Origin: a bacterium
GTDB lineage: Bacteria > Bacillota > Bacilli > Lactobacillales > Streptococcaceae
Assembly: GCA_905221385.1 (NCBI GenBank)
Contig: CAJNCV010000015.1
Location: forward strand, 1 to 44,787
DNA: 44,787 nucleotides
Reading direction: 5' to 3'
Shown: positions 14,631-22,980 of the stretch, one piece after another
Position numbering within the stretch: the stretch's first letter is position 1
Layout: each line of letters opens with the position of its first letter
Position numbers and translations under genes: made by a program
Notes under the pieces: generated by a model
Database searches by the model: none
Told to the model about the DNA's origin: nothing
What the model saw: only the letters and a program-made list of their open reading frames with translations

Positions 14631-15200
14631 ATGAAAAAAGTTTTAGGATTGATTTTTGCAGCGTTACTTGCTCTTGTTGGCTGTGGTCAAACCAACACCA
14701 CAACAACAGAGTCAAGTAGTACAGCAAGTTCGGTTGATTCATCTAGTCAGGCCAGTCAGGTAAAAGAAGAAATCAAGGAAACGACCAAAGTTCTTGTAGG
14801 AAAAGTCGAAGATACCGACGCTCGTATAACGGTTGTTTACACAGATGTTGTCAAACAATTTACGATGGAACTGATGGGTGATTTTGGAAATGAAATCCCT
14901 GCCGAAGTGAGTGTAGAGGAATTGCAAGTTCTTCTGCGTGGGGAAATGGCTACTAGTCCAGAATATTTAGAAATTAAAGATGAGCCAGGAGTTTCTATGG
15001 AGTATTTTGTCACAGAAGACGAAAACTGGAAAGCGATACTTAGCCTTGACTTTGAAAAGGCAAACGTAGATAAGATTAAAAATACTTATTATTTTAAGGA
15101 TCTCTTGGAGGATGTAGAAGATTTCAAAAAACCTACTATTCTCATCGCTGGATTAAAAGTTGAAGGCTTCAAAGAAGAGAGTACAGCCTCTGCTTTATAA
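14631..15200 (+). CDS. predicted lipoprotein, unknown function
   Basis: A 189-residue precursor with a lipoprotein signal: basic MKK, a hydrophobic stretch and lipobox LVGC with the lipidated Cys at residue 18. Then comes a Ser/Thr-rich linker (about 20-45) and a charged domain of about 140 residues that I do not recognise. It should be anchored to the outer face of the membrane. It starts seven bases after the fakA stop, with TAGGAGA upstream, so it is the last gene of the asp23-fakA operon. That suggests, but does not prove, a link to lipid or envelope metabolism. Immediately downstream begins the second IS graveyard. Confidence 0.85.
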   Translation: MKKVLGLIFAALLALVGCGQTNTTTTESSSTASSVDSSSQASQVKEEIKETTKVLVGKVEDTDARITVVYTDVVKQFTMELMGDFGNEIPAEVSVEELQVLLRGEMATSPEYLEIKDEPGVSMEYFVTEDENWKAILSLDFEKANVDKIKNTYYFKDLLEDVEDFKKPTILIAGLKVEGFKEESTASAL

Positions 15201-15241
15201 AAATATTGTTGAATAAGAAAGCTGATTTTTCTATATAGAAG

Positions 15242-15410
15242 AATGGATGATAGTGTCATCCATTTTGTTTTTATTATTTTTCAAAAGTATCCGAGAGGGG
15301 CACCAAGGATAGGATGCTTATGATAAGAAAGTTGAACACAGATTTGATGTGTTCTCCCTGTCTTTAGTTTGCAACGAACCAGTGAAGTCTTATTCGGGAA
15401 TTACTTTGTT
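15242..15410 (-). pseudogene. decayed C-terminal fragment of an RluA-family pseudouridine synthase gene
   Basis: On the minus strand, one frame reads RCKLKTGRTHQICVQLSYHK followed by HPILGAPL, which aligns with RCKLKTGRTHQIRVHLSHHK and HPILGDPL of the intact synthase gene at 40293-41168. Three residue changes (R to C, H to Q, D to A) fall in conserved positions. About 100 bases of the intact gene (near 40334-40432) are missing, with the break between two GAGAG repeats. The end DTFEK is followed by a stop, and the terminator-like hairpin AATGGATGA / TCATCCATT at 15242-15264 is also shared with 40277-40303. So this is a degenerate copy or paralogue remnant, cut off at 15410 by an ISL3 fragment. 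Confidence 0.85.
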
Positions 15411-16016
15411 GGTTAAGTACAAACGAAAAGTAGGGCGATAAAATCGCTTATCGCTGAGTTTGCGACTATCTTGTTGAATGAGCTTCCAGTAACGTTTGAT
15501 GGCCTTGTATTCATGGGAGTTTCGCTCAAACTGATTCATGATTTGGATACGCAAACGACTCATAGCACGGCTAAGATGTTGAACAATGTGAAAACGATCT
15601 AGAACGATTTTAGCATTTGGGAGTGAAACAGTCTGGTAGACTGTTTCAGCCTGAGACTAGAAATTCGAAAGCGAAGTCGTTTAGCCAAGTCATAGTAGGG
15701 ACTAAACATATCCATCGTAATGATTTTTACCTGACAATGAACAGATCGATTGTATCGCAGGAAGTGATTTCGGATAATAACTTGTGTTCTTCCTTCAAGA
15801 ACAGTGATGATATTGAGCTTTTCAAAATCTTGAGCAATGAAGCTCATTTTTCCCTTAGTGAAGGCATACTCGTCCCAAGACATAATCTCAGGAAGTCGGT
15901 TAAAGTCATGTTTAAAGTGAAAGTCATTGAGCTTTCGGATAACAGTTGAGTTTGAACTGGAAAGCTGATGAACAATATCAGTCATAGACGTCTTTTCAAT
16001 CAACTTTTGAGCAATG
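15408..16016 (-). pseudogene. ISL3-family (IS1167-like) transposase remnant, copy 2
   Basis: A minus-strand internal fragment of the same transposase as 1964-2860. The part from 15650 to 16015 reads IAQKLIEKTSMTDIVHQL, SWDEYAFTKGKMSFIAQDF and DMFSPYYDLAKRL. The other part (15408-15620) reads AKIVLDRFHIVQHLSRAMS and KLSDKRFYRPTFR. The two are separated by the same 53-bp, hairpin-bearing insertion (15621-15673) as in copy 1. Both ends of the element are missing: one side is joined to the RluA-family gene fragment near 15410, the other to an IS3 orfB near 16016. Confidence 0.87.
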
Positions 16017-16854
16017 ATAGCACTTGAAACAGCTTGTTTAGCTCGCTCAACTTACTATCATCAGTTGAAGCAGCTGGATAGGGTTGATAAAGATAAAGAA
16101 CTTGAAATCGAAATTCAGGCCATTTATAATGACCATAAAGGAAATTATGGTTATCGTCGGATTCACTTAGAACTAAGAAATCGTGGTTATGCGGTCAATC
16201 ATAAGAAAGTTCAACGTCTGATGAAAGTTCTTGATTTAGCAGCACGAATTCGTCGAAAACGGAAGTATTCTTCTTATCAAGGAGAGATTGGCAAGAAAGC
16301 AGATAACCTTATTCAACGCCAGTTTGAAGCAGCCAAACCAATGGAAAAGTGCTACACAGATGTGACAGAATTTGCCATTCCAGCAAGTACTCAAAAGCTT
16401 TACTTATTACCAGTTTTAGATGGTTTCAACAGCGAAATCATTGCTTATAATCTTTCAACTTCACCAAACTTGGAACAAGTGAAAAACATGTTGGAACAGG
16501 CATTCACAGATAAACACTACGAGAATACGATTCTCCATAGTGATCAAGGCTGGCAATATCAACACGATTCTTATCATCGGTTCCTAGAGAGTAAGGGAAT
16601 TCGAGCATCTATGTCACGCAAGGGCAACAGCCCAGACAACGGTATGATGGAGTCCTTCTTTGGTATTTTGAAATCGGAGATGTTTTATGGATATGAGAAG
16701 ACATTTCAGTCAATTAATCAATTGGAACAAGCTATTGTGGACTATATCAATTACTACAATAACAAACGAATCAAAGTCAAACTAAAAGGACTTAGTCCTG
16801 TGCAGTACAGAACTAAATCCTTTCAATAATTATTTGTCCAACTTTTTGGGGTCA
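16017..16854 (+). pseudogene. IS3-family OrfB (rve integrase) truncated at the N-terminus, with right inverted repeat
   Basis: An open frame to 16829 encodes the IS3/IS150-type OrfB from ARSTYYHQLKQLD to the C-terminus. The HTH-21 segment (NYGYRRIHLELRNRG) and the rve catalytic core are complete: first Asp in CYTDVTEF, second in LHSDQGWQYQ, Glu in MMESFFG. The N-terminal part of OrfB and all of OrfA are missing. The frame begins two codons earlier inside ISL3 sequence, so it has no natural start. At 16835-16854 TGTCCAACTTTTTGGGGTCA is the right terminal inverted repeat. The left end is absent, so the element cannot move by itself. Confidence 0.85.
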
Positions 16855-17039
16855 GTATATATCTATAGGGGATTTACCCGCTACAGAATTATAGAGCCTA
16901 TAGTATTTACTTGTCCTAAGTTTGGAGATAGATGAATTAGAAACAATGATTCCTCTCTTAAAGCCATCTAAAAGTTGAATAATGTTCACATCTTATGCTA
17001 CGATTACAGCTAGTATAAAGATATTGCTTTTTTAGATTT
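16855..17039. other. 185-bp AT-rich gap with no recognised gene
   Basis: The stretch between the IS3 right end and the stop codon of the DUF975 gene shows no start-to-stop frame with a binding site, no RNA signature and no clear terminator. It probably is residual flank of the insertions. Confidence 0.5.
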
Positions 17040-17897
17040 TTAGCCATTTCGACGTTTACGGGCTAGTAGGACTCTGTAAAAGAAGATGTGATTGTTTTGG
17101 ATATAGGGAAGGAGTGAAAAGCTAGCAATTCCAAAGGTGATCCAGTTGAGGAAGTACCAAGGAAGTAGTTGTAAGTCGAGGACAAAACGCTGGAATTTAT
17201 AACCCTTCATCAAGAAACGGCTGGTTTTCAGGATTTGACGGGGTTTAGCATGTCCTAAATCCAGAGTGTCGCAGAGGAGGAATTCTACCTGCGAGTAGGC
17301 ATAATATTGCGGAACGTAGAGGATGTTTCCCACAATCATCAAGATGAGACTCGCGAAAAAGTAGAGTCCAAAGGTCATAAGGAACTGCTCTGTTTCAACG
17401 GATGAGAGATCTAGTTTTGGAAATTCAGGATGCAGGGCGACAAATCTCCGAGCCAAGAGATTGCTATAAAAGAGAAAATAAATGCCTACTAAGTTTGGAA
17501 TACTCCATAAAAAGAGGTAGAAACGTTTGAGGAGCAGGGTTAGGAAGGATTGCGAGAAGCGCTCTTCAGCAAAGAGGGCCAGGCTTGATTTTACTGAGAG
17601 TTCTGTATCAGGATCCTTGAGGAGTCGGAGTGTCGCAAAGGCAGCACCTGCTAGAAAAATCGTGCTCACAAAAGAAACCACTAGTGGGAAGAGATAGGCT
17701 TGGAGCACTTGTGCCAGCATGCTGGAAAAGGACTGCTCTAAAACATTTTCTTGGAGACGAGCCAAGGGGTTGAGAAAGCCTGACAAGATGACCAGTATGC
17801 TAGGAAGGAGATAAACCAGAAAGAGGCGGGGATTTTCAGCCTGAAATTGCCTCGTCTGCAGACGAATAGTTTTTAAATCAATTTTTGGGTATTTCAT
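17040..17897 (-). CDS. DUF975-family membrane protein
   Basis: A 285-residue integral membrane protein with about five hydrophobic segments (near residues 23-45, 70-95, 125-150, 180-205 and 230-260). The stretch LLKRFYLFLWSIPNLVGIYF and the later SRFLMKGYKFQRFVLDL followed by PWYFLNWITFGI are typical of the DUF975 family, whose function is unknown. It is divergent from tgt. The start at 17897 is fixed by the -10 box TATAAT ending six bases upstream. No Shine-Dalgarno sequence exists, so this is predicted to be a leaderless message. A longer frame running further upstream into the tgt leader is unlikely. Confidence 0.85.
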   Translation of the reverse strand: MKYPKIDLKTIRLQTRQFQAENPRLFLVYLLPSILVILSGFLNPLARLQENVLEQSFSSMLAQVLQAYLFPLVVSFVSTIFLAGAAFATLRLLKDPDTELSVKSSLALFAEERFSQSFLTLLLKRFYLFLWSIPNLVGIYFLFYSNLLARRFVALHPEFPKLDLSSVETEQFLMTFGLYFFASLILMIVGNILYVPQYYAYSQVEFLLCDTLDLGHAKPRQILKTSRFLMKGYKFQRFVLDLQLLPWYFLNWITFGIASFSLLPYIQNNHIFFYRVLLARKRRNG

Positions 17898-17903
17898 TCT
17901 TTC

Positions 17904-17914
17904 ATTATACCATA
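17904..17914 (-). promoter_or_regulatory. extended -10 promoter of the DUF975 gene, leaderless
   Basis: On the minus strand the sequence is TATGGTATAAT, a perfect TNTGNTATAAT extended -10, then GAAAGA and the ATG. Its -35 zone lies inside the divergent tgt promoter. Confidence 0.75.
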
Positions 17915-17918
17915 GTTC

Positions 17919-17947
17919 GTGACAGTTCCTGGTTTTTTTGATAAAAT
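17919..17947 (+). promoter_or_regulatory. tgt promoter
   Basis: -35 GTGACA (17919-17924), 17-base spacer, -10 TAAAAT (17942-17947). It overlaps the divergent DUF975 promoter. The leader of about 60 bases holds two small hairpins, TGCC-TTT-GGCA near 17958 and CTGGGA / TCCCAG at 17980-17998, the second ending just before the ribosome site GGAGG. Confidence 0.65.
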
Positions 17948-18010
17948 CATACAGTATGCCTTTGGGCACAAAGTATGAACTGGGACTGTCTTTCCCAGCT
18001 TCGGAGGTAG

Positions 18011-19156
<1,146 letters not shown>

Positions 19157-19175
19157 AGTGTAAAATTAGAATGCC

Positions 19176-19204
19176 AAAATCCTAAGTTTTCTCTTAGGAT
19201 TTTT
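19176..19204 (+). terminator. tgt terminator
   Basis: An 11-bp stem AAAATCCTAAG / CTTAGGATTTT with a six-base loop. Confidence 0.85.
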
Positions 19205-19289
19205 CCTATTTTTTTGATAGAATAGGGAGTACAATGGAATGGAAATTAGGTGGTGTTTTACTTCCTAATTTAATGGAGAATAGACTCGT

Positions 19290-21107
19290 ATGCGTATTAA
19301 ATGGTTTTCCTTGATTAGGATTATAGGCTTACTTTTGGTGCTTTTGTACCACTTCTTTCAAACGATCTTTCCTGGAGGCTTCTTTGGGGTTGATGTCTTT
19401 TTCACTTTTTCAGGATTTTTGATCACCTCCCTCCTTTTAGAAGAATTTGGGAAGGCACGCCAGATTGATTTACTGGGATTTTTTAAGAGACGGTTTTACC
19501 GCATCGTGCCACCTGTGGTGCTGATGGTTTTGGTGACCATGCCTTTTACTTTCTTGGTTCGTCAAGACTATGTTGCTGGCATTGGCGGCCAGATTGCTGG
19601 AGTTCTCGGTTTTATGACCAACTTCTACGAAATGTTAACAGGGGGAAGTTATGAATCCCAGTTCATTCCGCATCTCTTTGTTCACAACTGGAGTCTAGCC
19701 GTTGAGGTTCACTACTATATTCTATGGGGCTTAGCGGTTTGGTTCTTATCGAAACGTTCAAAATCTAGTAGCCAATTGAGAGGGATGGTCTTTCTTCTTT
19801 CTGCGGGAGCTTTCATCATTAGCTTTTTCTCTATGTTTATTGGTAGTCTAATGGCTAGTTCCCATTCGTCTATCTACTTTTCAAGTTTAACCCATGTCTA
19901 TCCCTTCTTTTTAGGAAGCATTTTAGCGACGGTTGTGGGTGTTCGTCAGACGAGCGATTTAGTCAAGCAGTTTGACCGGACGTGGGATCTTCGTCAGAAT
20001 TTACTGGTGTTTGTTGCAGGTCTTTTGGTATTAGTGCTCTTGACTTTCTTTGTCAAGTTCACCTACCTATTTGCGTACTTATTTGGCTTCTTGCTGGCAA
20101 GTTTAGCGGCCGTGATTATGATTTTTGCTGCGCGTGTTTTGCATGAGAAAACGCCTGAGATACAAGAACCTCGGATAATTACATTTTTAGCGGATACCAG
20201 CTACGCGGTTTATCTCTTCCACTGGCCTTTTTATATTATCTTTTCTCAGTTGATGACTAATCTGCCTGCTGTTATTTTAACCGTTATCTTTTCCTATTTC
20301 TTCGCTACCTTATCCTTCTATATTATTGAGCCATTGATTGCTGGTAAGACCAACACTTTAGTTAGAAAAATCACTAAACTGCACCGTATCAAACCAATTA
20401 GTGCTGGTGTTGCTGGCATTCTTACCTTGATTACCTTGATTATCATAGCTGTAGCTCCTCAGGTTGGAGCTTTTGAGACAGACTTGATGATCAATGGTTT
20501 CAAGCAAGCTCAGACCAATATAGGACAAACAAAGGCTCTTGCTGAACAAGCTGAAGTCAGTCGTCTAGGAATTTCTGAGGGAACAAGCCTAATAGGAGAT
20601 TCGGTAGCCTTGCGTGCCAATACAGCCTTACAAGAGGCGCTTCCTGAAGCAAATATCAATGCCCAGGTTAGTCGGACGACCAAGCAAGCCAATGACATCA
20701 TGCTCAATAATAGTCAGAACAAGGCACTATTAAAAACAGTTGTCATTGCAACGGGAGTCAACAATCCAGAAGGTTATAAGAATGACTTGGACAGCATCGT
20801 TAACAATCTACCCAAAGGACACCATCTGATATTGGTGACACCTTATGAGGGAGACAAGAGCAAGGATACTTATACCTCAGTAGAGCAGTATGCGGCTTAT
20901 GCGCGGGAATTAGCTGAAAAGAATCCTTATGTGAGCATTGCTGACTGGAATAAGGTCGCTAAGGAGCACCCTGAAATCTGGGCTGGAACTGACCAAGTCC
21001 ACTTTGGAAATGATAGCAACATGATTGAAGAAGGTGCTAAATTATACGCAGAGACGATTGCAGCTGCTGTTAAGGCTGCTCAAGAACTGCCTGTGAAATC
21101 AAAATAA
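19290..21107 (+). CDS. oatA: OatA-type peptidoglycan O-acetyltransferase (Adr-like)
   Basis: A 605-residue two-domain protein. Residues 1 to about 385 are an acyltransferase-3 membrane domain with roughly ten or eleven helices: LLYHFFQTIFPGGFFGVDVF with its conserved His, SGFLITSLL, FFKRRFYRIVP, and HNWSLAVEVHYY. After the last helix comes an extracellular SGNH/GDSL-like domain: GDSV (near 435) as block I, an NNPEG segment, and DQVHF near the C-terminus with the D-x-x-H pair. OatA proteins move acetyl groups outward and place them on muramic acid, which gives lysozyme resistance; the pneumococcal version is Adr. GGAGA lies ten bases before the start. The gene is monocistronic. Confidence 0.88.
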   Translation: MRIKWFSLIRIIGLLLVLLYHFFQTIFPGGFFGVDVFFTFSGFLITSLLLEEFGKARQIDLLGFFKRRFYRIVPPVVLMVLVTMPFTFLVRQDYVAGIGGQIAGVLGFMTNFYEMLTGGSYESQFIPHLFVHNWSLAVEVHYYILWGLAVWFLSKRSKSSSQLRGMVFLLSAGAFIISFFSMFIGSLMASSHSSIYFSSLTHVYPFFLGSILATVVGVRQTSDLVKQFDRTWDLRQNLLVFVAGLLVLVLLTFFVKFTYLFAYLFGFLLASLAAVIMIFAARVLHEKTPEIQEPRIITFLADTSYAVYLFHWPFYIIFSQLMTNLPAVILTVIFSYFFATLSFYIIEPLIAGKTNTLVRKITKLHRIKPISAGVAGILTLITLIIIAVAPQVGAFETDLMINGFKQAQTNIGQTKALAEQAEVSRLGISEGTSLIGDSVALRANTALQEALPEANINAQVSRTTKQANDIMLNNSQNKALLKTVVIATGVNNPEGYKNDLDSIVNNLPKGHHLILVTPYEGDKSKDTYTSVEQYAAYARELAEKNPYVSIADWNKVAKEHPEIWAGTDQVHFGNDSNMIEEGAKLYAETIAAAVKAAQELPVKSK

Positions 21108-21108
21108 G

Positions 21109-21140
21109 TTAAAAGAGTTGGAGAAATCCAGCTCTTTTAA
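21109..21140 (+). terminator. terminator after the O-acetyltransferase gene
   Basis: A 14-bp stem TTAAAAGAGTTGGA / TCCAGCTCTTTTAA (one G-T pair) with GAAA loop. The T-run is part of the stem. Confidence 0.75.
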
Positions 21141-21152
21141 AATATCTCCAGA

Positions 21153-21197
21153 AAATAGGTCTATACCATTTACAAATGAAAAAGAAAGGTTTATAAT
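21153..21197 (+). promoter_or_regulatory. nagA promoter with NagR-like operator
   Basis: -35 TTTACA (21169-21174), 17-base spacer, -10 TATAAT (21192-21197). The palindrome AGGTCTATACCA (21157-21168) within an A/T-rich frame abuts the -35. It matches the GGTCTATACC core bound by NagR/YvoA-type GntR repressors that respond to amino-sugar phosphates. The NagR gene itself is not in the window. Confidence 0.75.
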
Positions 21198-21247
21198 GTA
21201 ATTGACATAATAAATTCTAGAATCAATCTATCAAGGAGGTTATCATT

Positions 21248-22399
21248 ATGCCTAATTATATTAAAGCGGATCAGTTTTTCTACCCACACGGAGTTCGTCG
21301 TGGCGGTTACTTGGAACTTGTGGATGGCAAGTTTGGCAAACATGTGGATGAGATTCCTGAAGGAGCTGAGGTGATGGACTATACAGGTTATAGCATTGCC
21401 CCAGGACTTGTGGATACCCACATTCATGGATTTGGTGGTGTGGATGTCATGGATAATAATATCGAAGGAACCCTTCATACTATGAGTGAAGGATTGCTTA
21501 GCACGGGTGTCACCAGCTTCTTGCCAACCACTTTGACATCATCTTATGAGCAATTGCTCGCGGTAACAGAAAATATCGGTGCTCGTTATCAAGAAGCAAC
21601 TGGAGCCAAGATTCGTGGAATCTATTTTGAAGGGCCTTATTTCACAGAGAAATACAAGGGAGCTCAAAACCCTGCCTATATGAAAGACCCTCGTATGGAT
21701 GAGTTTCGTGCTTGGCAAAAAGCAGCTAATGGTTTGCTAAATAAAATTGCCCTTGCGCCAGAACGTGAAGGTGTAGAAGACTTTGTTCGTACGATTACGG
21801 GCGAAGGTGTGACCGTTGCTCTTGGACACTCAAATGCGACTTTTGATGAAGCTAAAAAGGCAGTCGATGCTGGAGCAAGTGTTTGGGTACATGCCTACAA
21901 TGGAATGCGTGGGTTGACTCACCGTGAGCTCGGTATGGTGGGAGCCATGTATGAATTGCCACATACTTACGCTGAATTGATTTGTGATGGTCATCATGTG
22001 GATCCAAAGGCCTGTGATATTTTACTCAAACAAAAAGGAACTGAAAATATCGCCCTTATCACAGACTGCATGACAGCTGGTGGCTTGGAAGATGGAGACT
22101 ACATGTTGGGAGAATTCCCAGTAGTAGTTGCCAATGGAACTGCTCGTCTCAAATCTACAGGCAATTTGGCAGGTTCAATCCTCAAACTCAAAGACGGTTT
22201 GAAGAATGTGGTCGAATGGGGCATTGCGAATCCGCATGAAGCAGTCATGATGGCCAGCCTCAACCCAGCAAAATCTGTTCACATCGATGATGTCTGTGGT
22301 CAAATCCGTGAAGGTTACGACGCCGACTTTATCGTTCTAGATAAAGATTTGGAATTGGTAGCAACCTACCTAGATGGTGTGAAACGTTATCAAGCCTAA
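21248..22399 (+). CDS. nagA: N-acetylglucosamine-6-phosphate deacetylase
   Basis: A 383-residue amidohydrolase that converts GlcNAc-6-phosphate to glucosamine-6-phosphate and acetate, the step before NagB in amino-sugar use. Features in order: GLVDTHIHGFGG with the N-terminal metal-site His pair, EGPYF with the metal-binding Glu, LGHSNAT and VHAYNGM with the metal His residues, LICDGHHVDP, and ITDCMTAGG with the catalytic Asp. AAGGAGG lies seven bases before the ATG. A NagR-like operator in the promoter implies induction by GlcNAc. The gene is monocistronic with its own terminator. Confidence 0.96.
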   Translation: MPNYIKADQFFYPHGVRRGGYLELVDGKFGKHVDEIPEGAEVMDYTGYSIAPGLVDTHIHGFGGVDVMDNNIEGTLHTMSEGLLSTGVTSFLPTTLTSSYEQLLAVTENIGARYQEATGAKIRGIYFEGPYFTEKYKGAQNPAYMKDPRMDEFRAWQKAANGLLNKIALAPEREGVEDFVRTITGEGVTVALGHSNATFDEAKKAVDAGASVWVHAYNGMRGLTHRELGMVGAMYELPHTYAELICDGHHVDPKACDILLKQKGTENIALITDCMTAGGLEDGDYMLGEFPVVVANGTARLKSTGNLAGSILKLKDGLKNVVEWGIANPHEAVMMASLNPAKSVHIDDVCGQIREGYDADFIVLDKDLELVATYLDGVKRYQA

Positions 22400-22408
22400 G
22401 AAGATAAA

Positions 22409-22439
22409 AATAGGGGTCAATAAAGGACTCCTATTTTTT
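22409..22439 (+). terminator. nagA terminator
   Basis: A 10-bp stem AATAGGGGTC / GACTCCTATT (one G-T pair), seven-base loop, then T. Confidence 0.85.
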
Positions 22440-22552
22440 ATGATAGGCTGAAAAGGTATTTAAAGAAGTCTTCCTGATGGGAAAGGCAAGCAAAATCCTT
22501 TCATTGTTCTAGAAAATTCGTTATAATATACGGTACAAAGGAAGTAGTGAAA

Positions 22553-22918
22553 ATGTATCGTGTTATAGAAATGTATGGGGACTTTGAACCGTGGTGGTTC
22601 ATAGAAGGTTGGGAAGAAGATGTCATTATGAGTCGCTCTTTTAACAAGTACTATGACGCTCTAAAATATTATAAATCATGCTGGTTTGAGCTGGAAAAGA
22701 AGAATCCTCTTTATAAGAGTCGGAGCGATTTGATGACTATTTTTTGGGATCCTGCCGACCAACGCTGGTGTGATGAGTGCGATGAGTATTTGCAGCAGTA
22801 CCATTCTTTGGCACTTTTACAGGATGAGCAAGTCATCCCTGATGAAAAGCTACGTCCAGGTTACGAAAAACAAACAGGTCAAGAAAAGCATCGTTCTTGC
22901 CGTATGAAATGGAGATAA
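22553..22918 (+). CDS. DUF1033-family protein
   Basis: A 121-residue soluble protein rich in Trp, Tyr and acidic residues (MYRVIEMYGDFEPWWFIEGW at the start, WDPADQRWCDECDEYLQQYH in the middle). It belongs to the small DUF1033 family of lactic acid bacteria, function unknown, often found directly before the comG operon as here. ATG 22553 is chosen over GTG 22547 for its distance from AAAGGAA. A -10 TATAAT lies at 22522-22527 with a poor -35. A terminator separates it from comGA, so it is probably not itself part of the competence operon. Confidence 0.85.
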   Translation: MYRVIEMYGDFEPWWFIEGWEEDVIMSRSFNKYYDALKYYKSCWFELEKKNPLYKSRSDLMTIFWDPADQRWCDECDEYLQQYHSLALLQDEQVIPDEKLRPGYEKQTGQEKHRSCRMKWR

Positions 22919-22945
22919 AAAAGTAACTTTTTAAGTTGCTTTTTT
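22917..22945 (+). terminator. terminator between the DUF1033 gene and comGA
   Basis: An 11-bp stem AAAAAAGTAAC / GTTGCTTTTTT around TTTTTAA. Its T-run merges into the T-rich stretch ahead of the comGA cin-box. Confidence 0.8.
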
Positions 22946-22953
22946 TATTTTTT

Positions 22954-22961
22954 TGCGAATA
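22954..22961 (+). promoter_or_regulatory. SigX (ComX) cin-box of the comG operon
   Basis: TGCGAATA differs in one base from the competence box TACGAATA and is preceded by a run of T, as is typical. It lies 19 bases before the comGA start codon with TAAGGAGGG between. RNA polymerase carrying ComX should start here during competence. Confidence 0.85.
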
Positions 22962-22980
22962 GTTAGATAAGGAGGGCGGT

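Noticed and set aside
16014..16829. Active IS3 transposase
   Set aside because: The catalytic DDE residues are complete, but the N-terminal part of OrfB, OrfA and the left end are missing, and the first codons come from another element.
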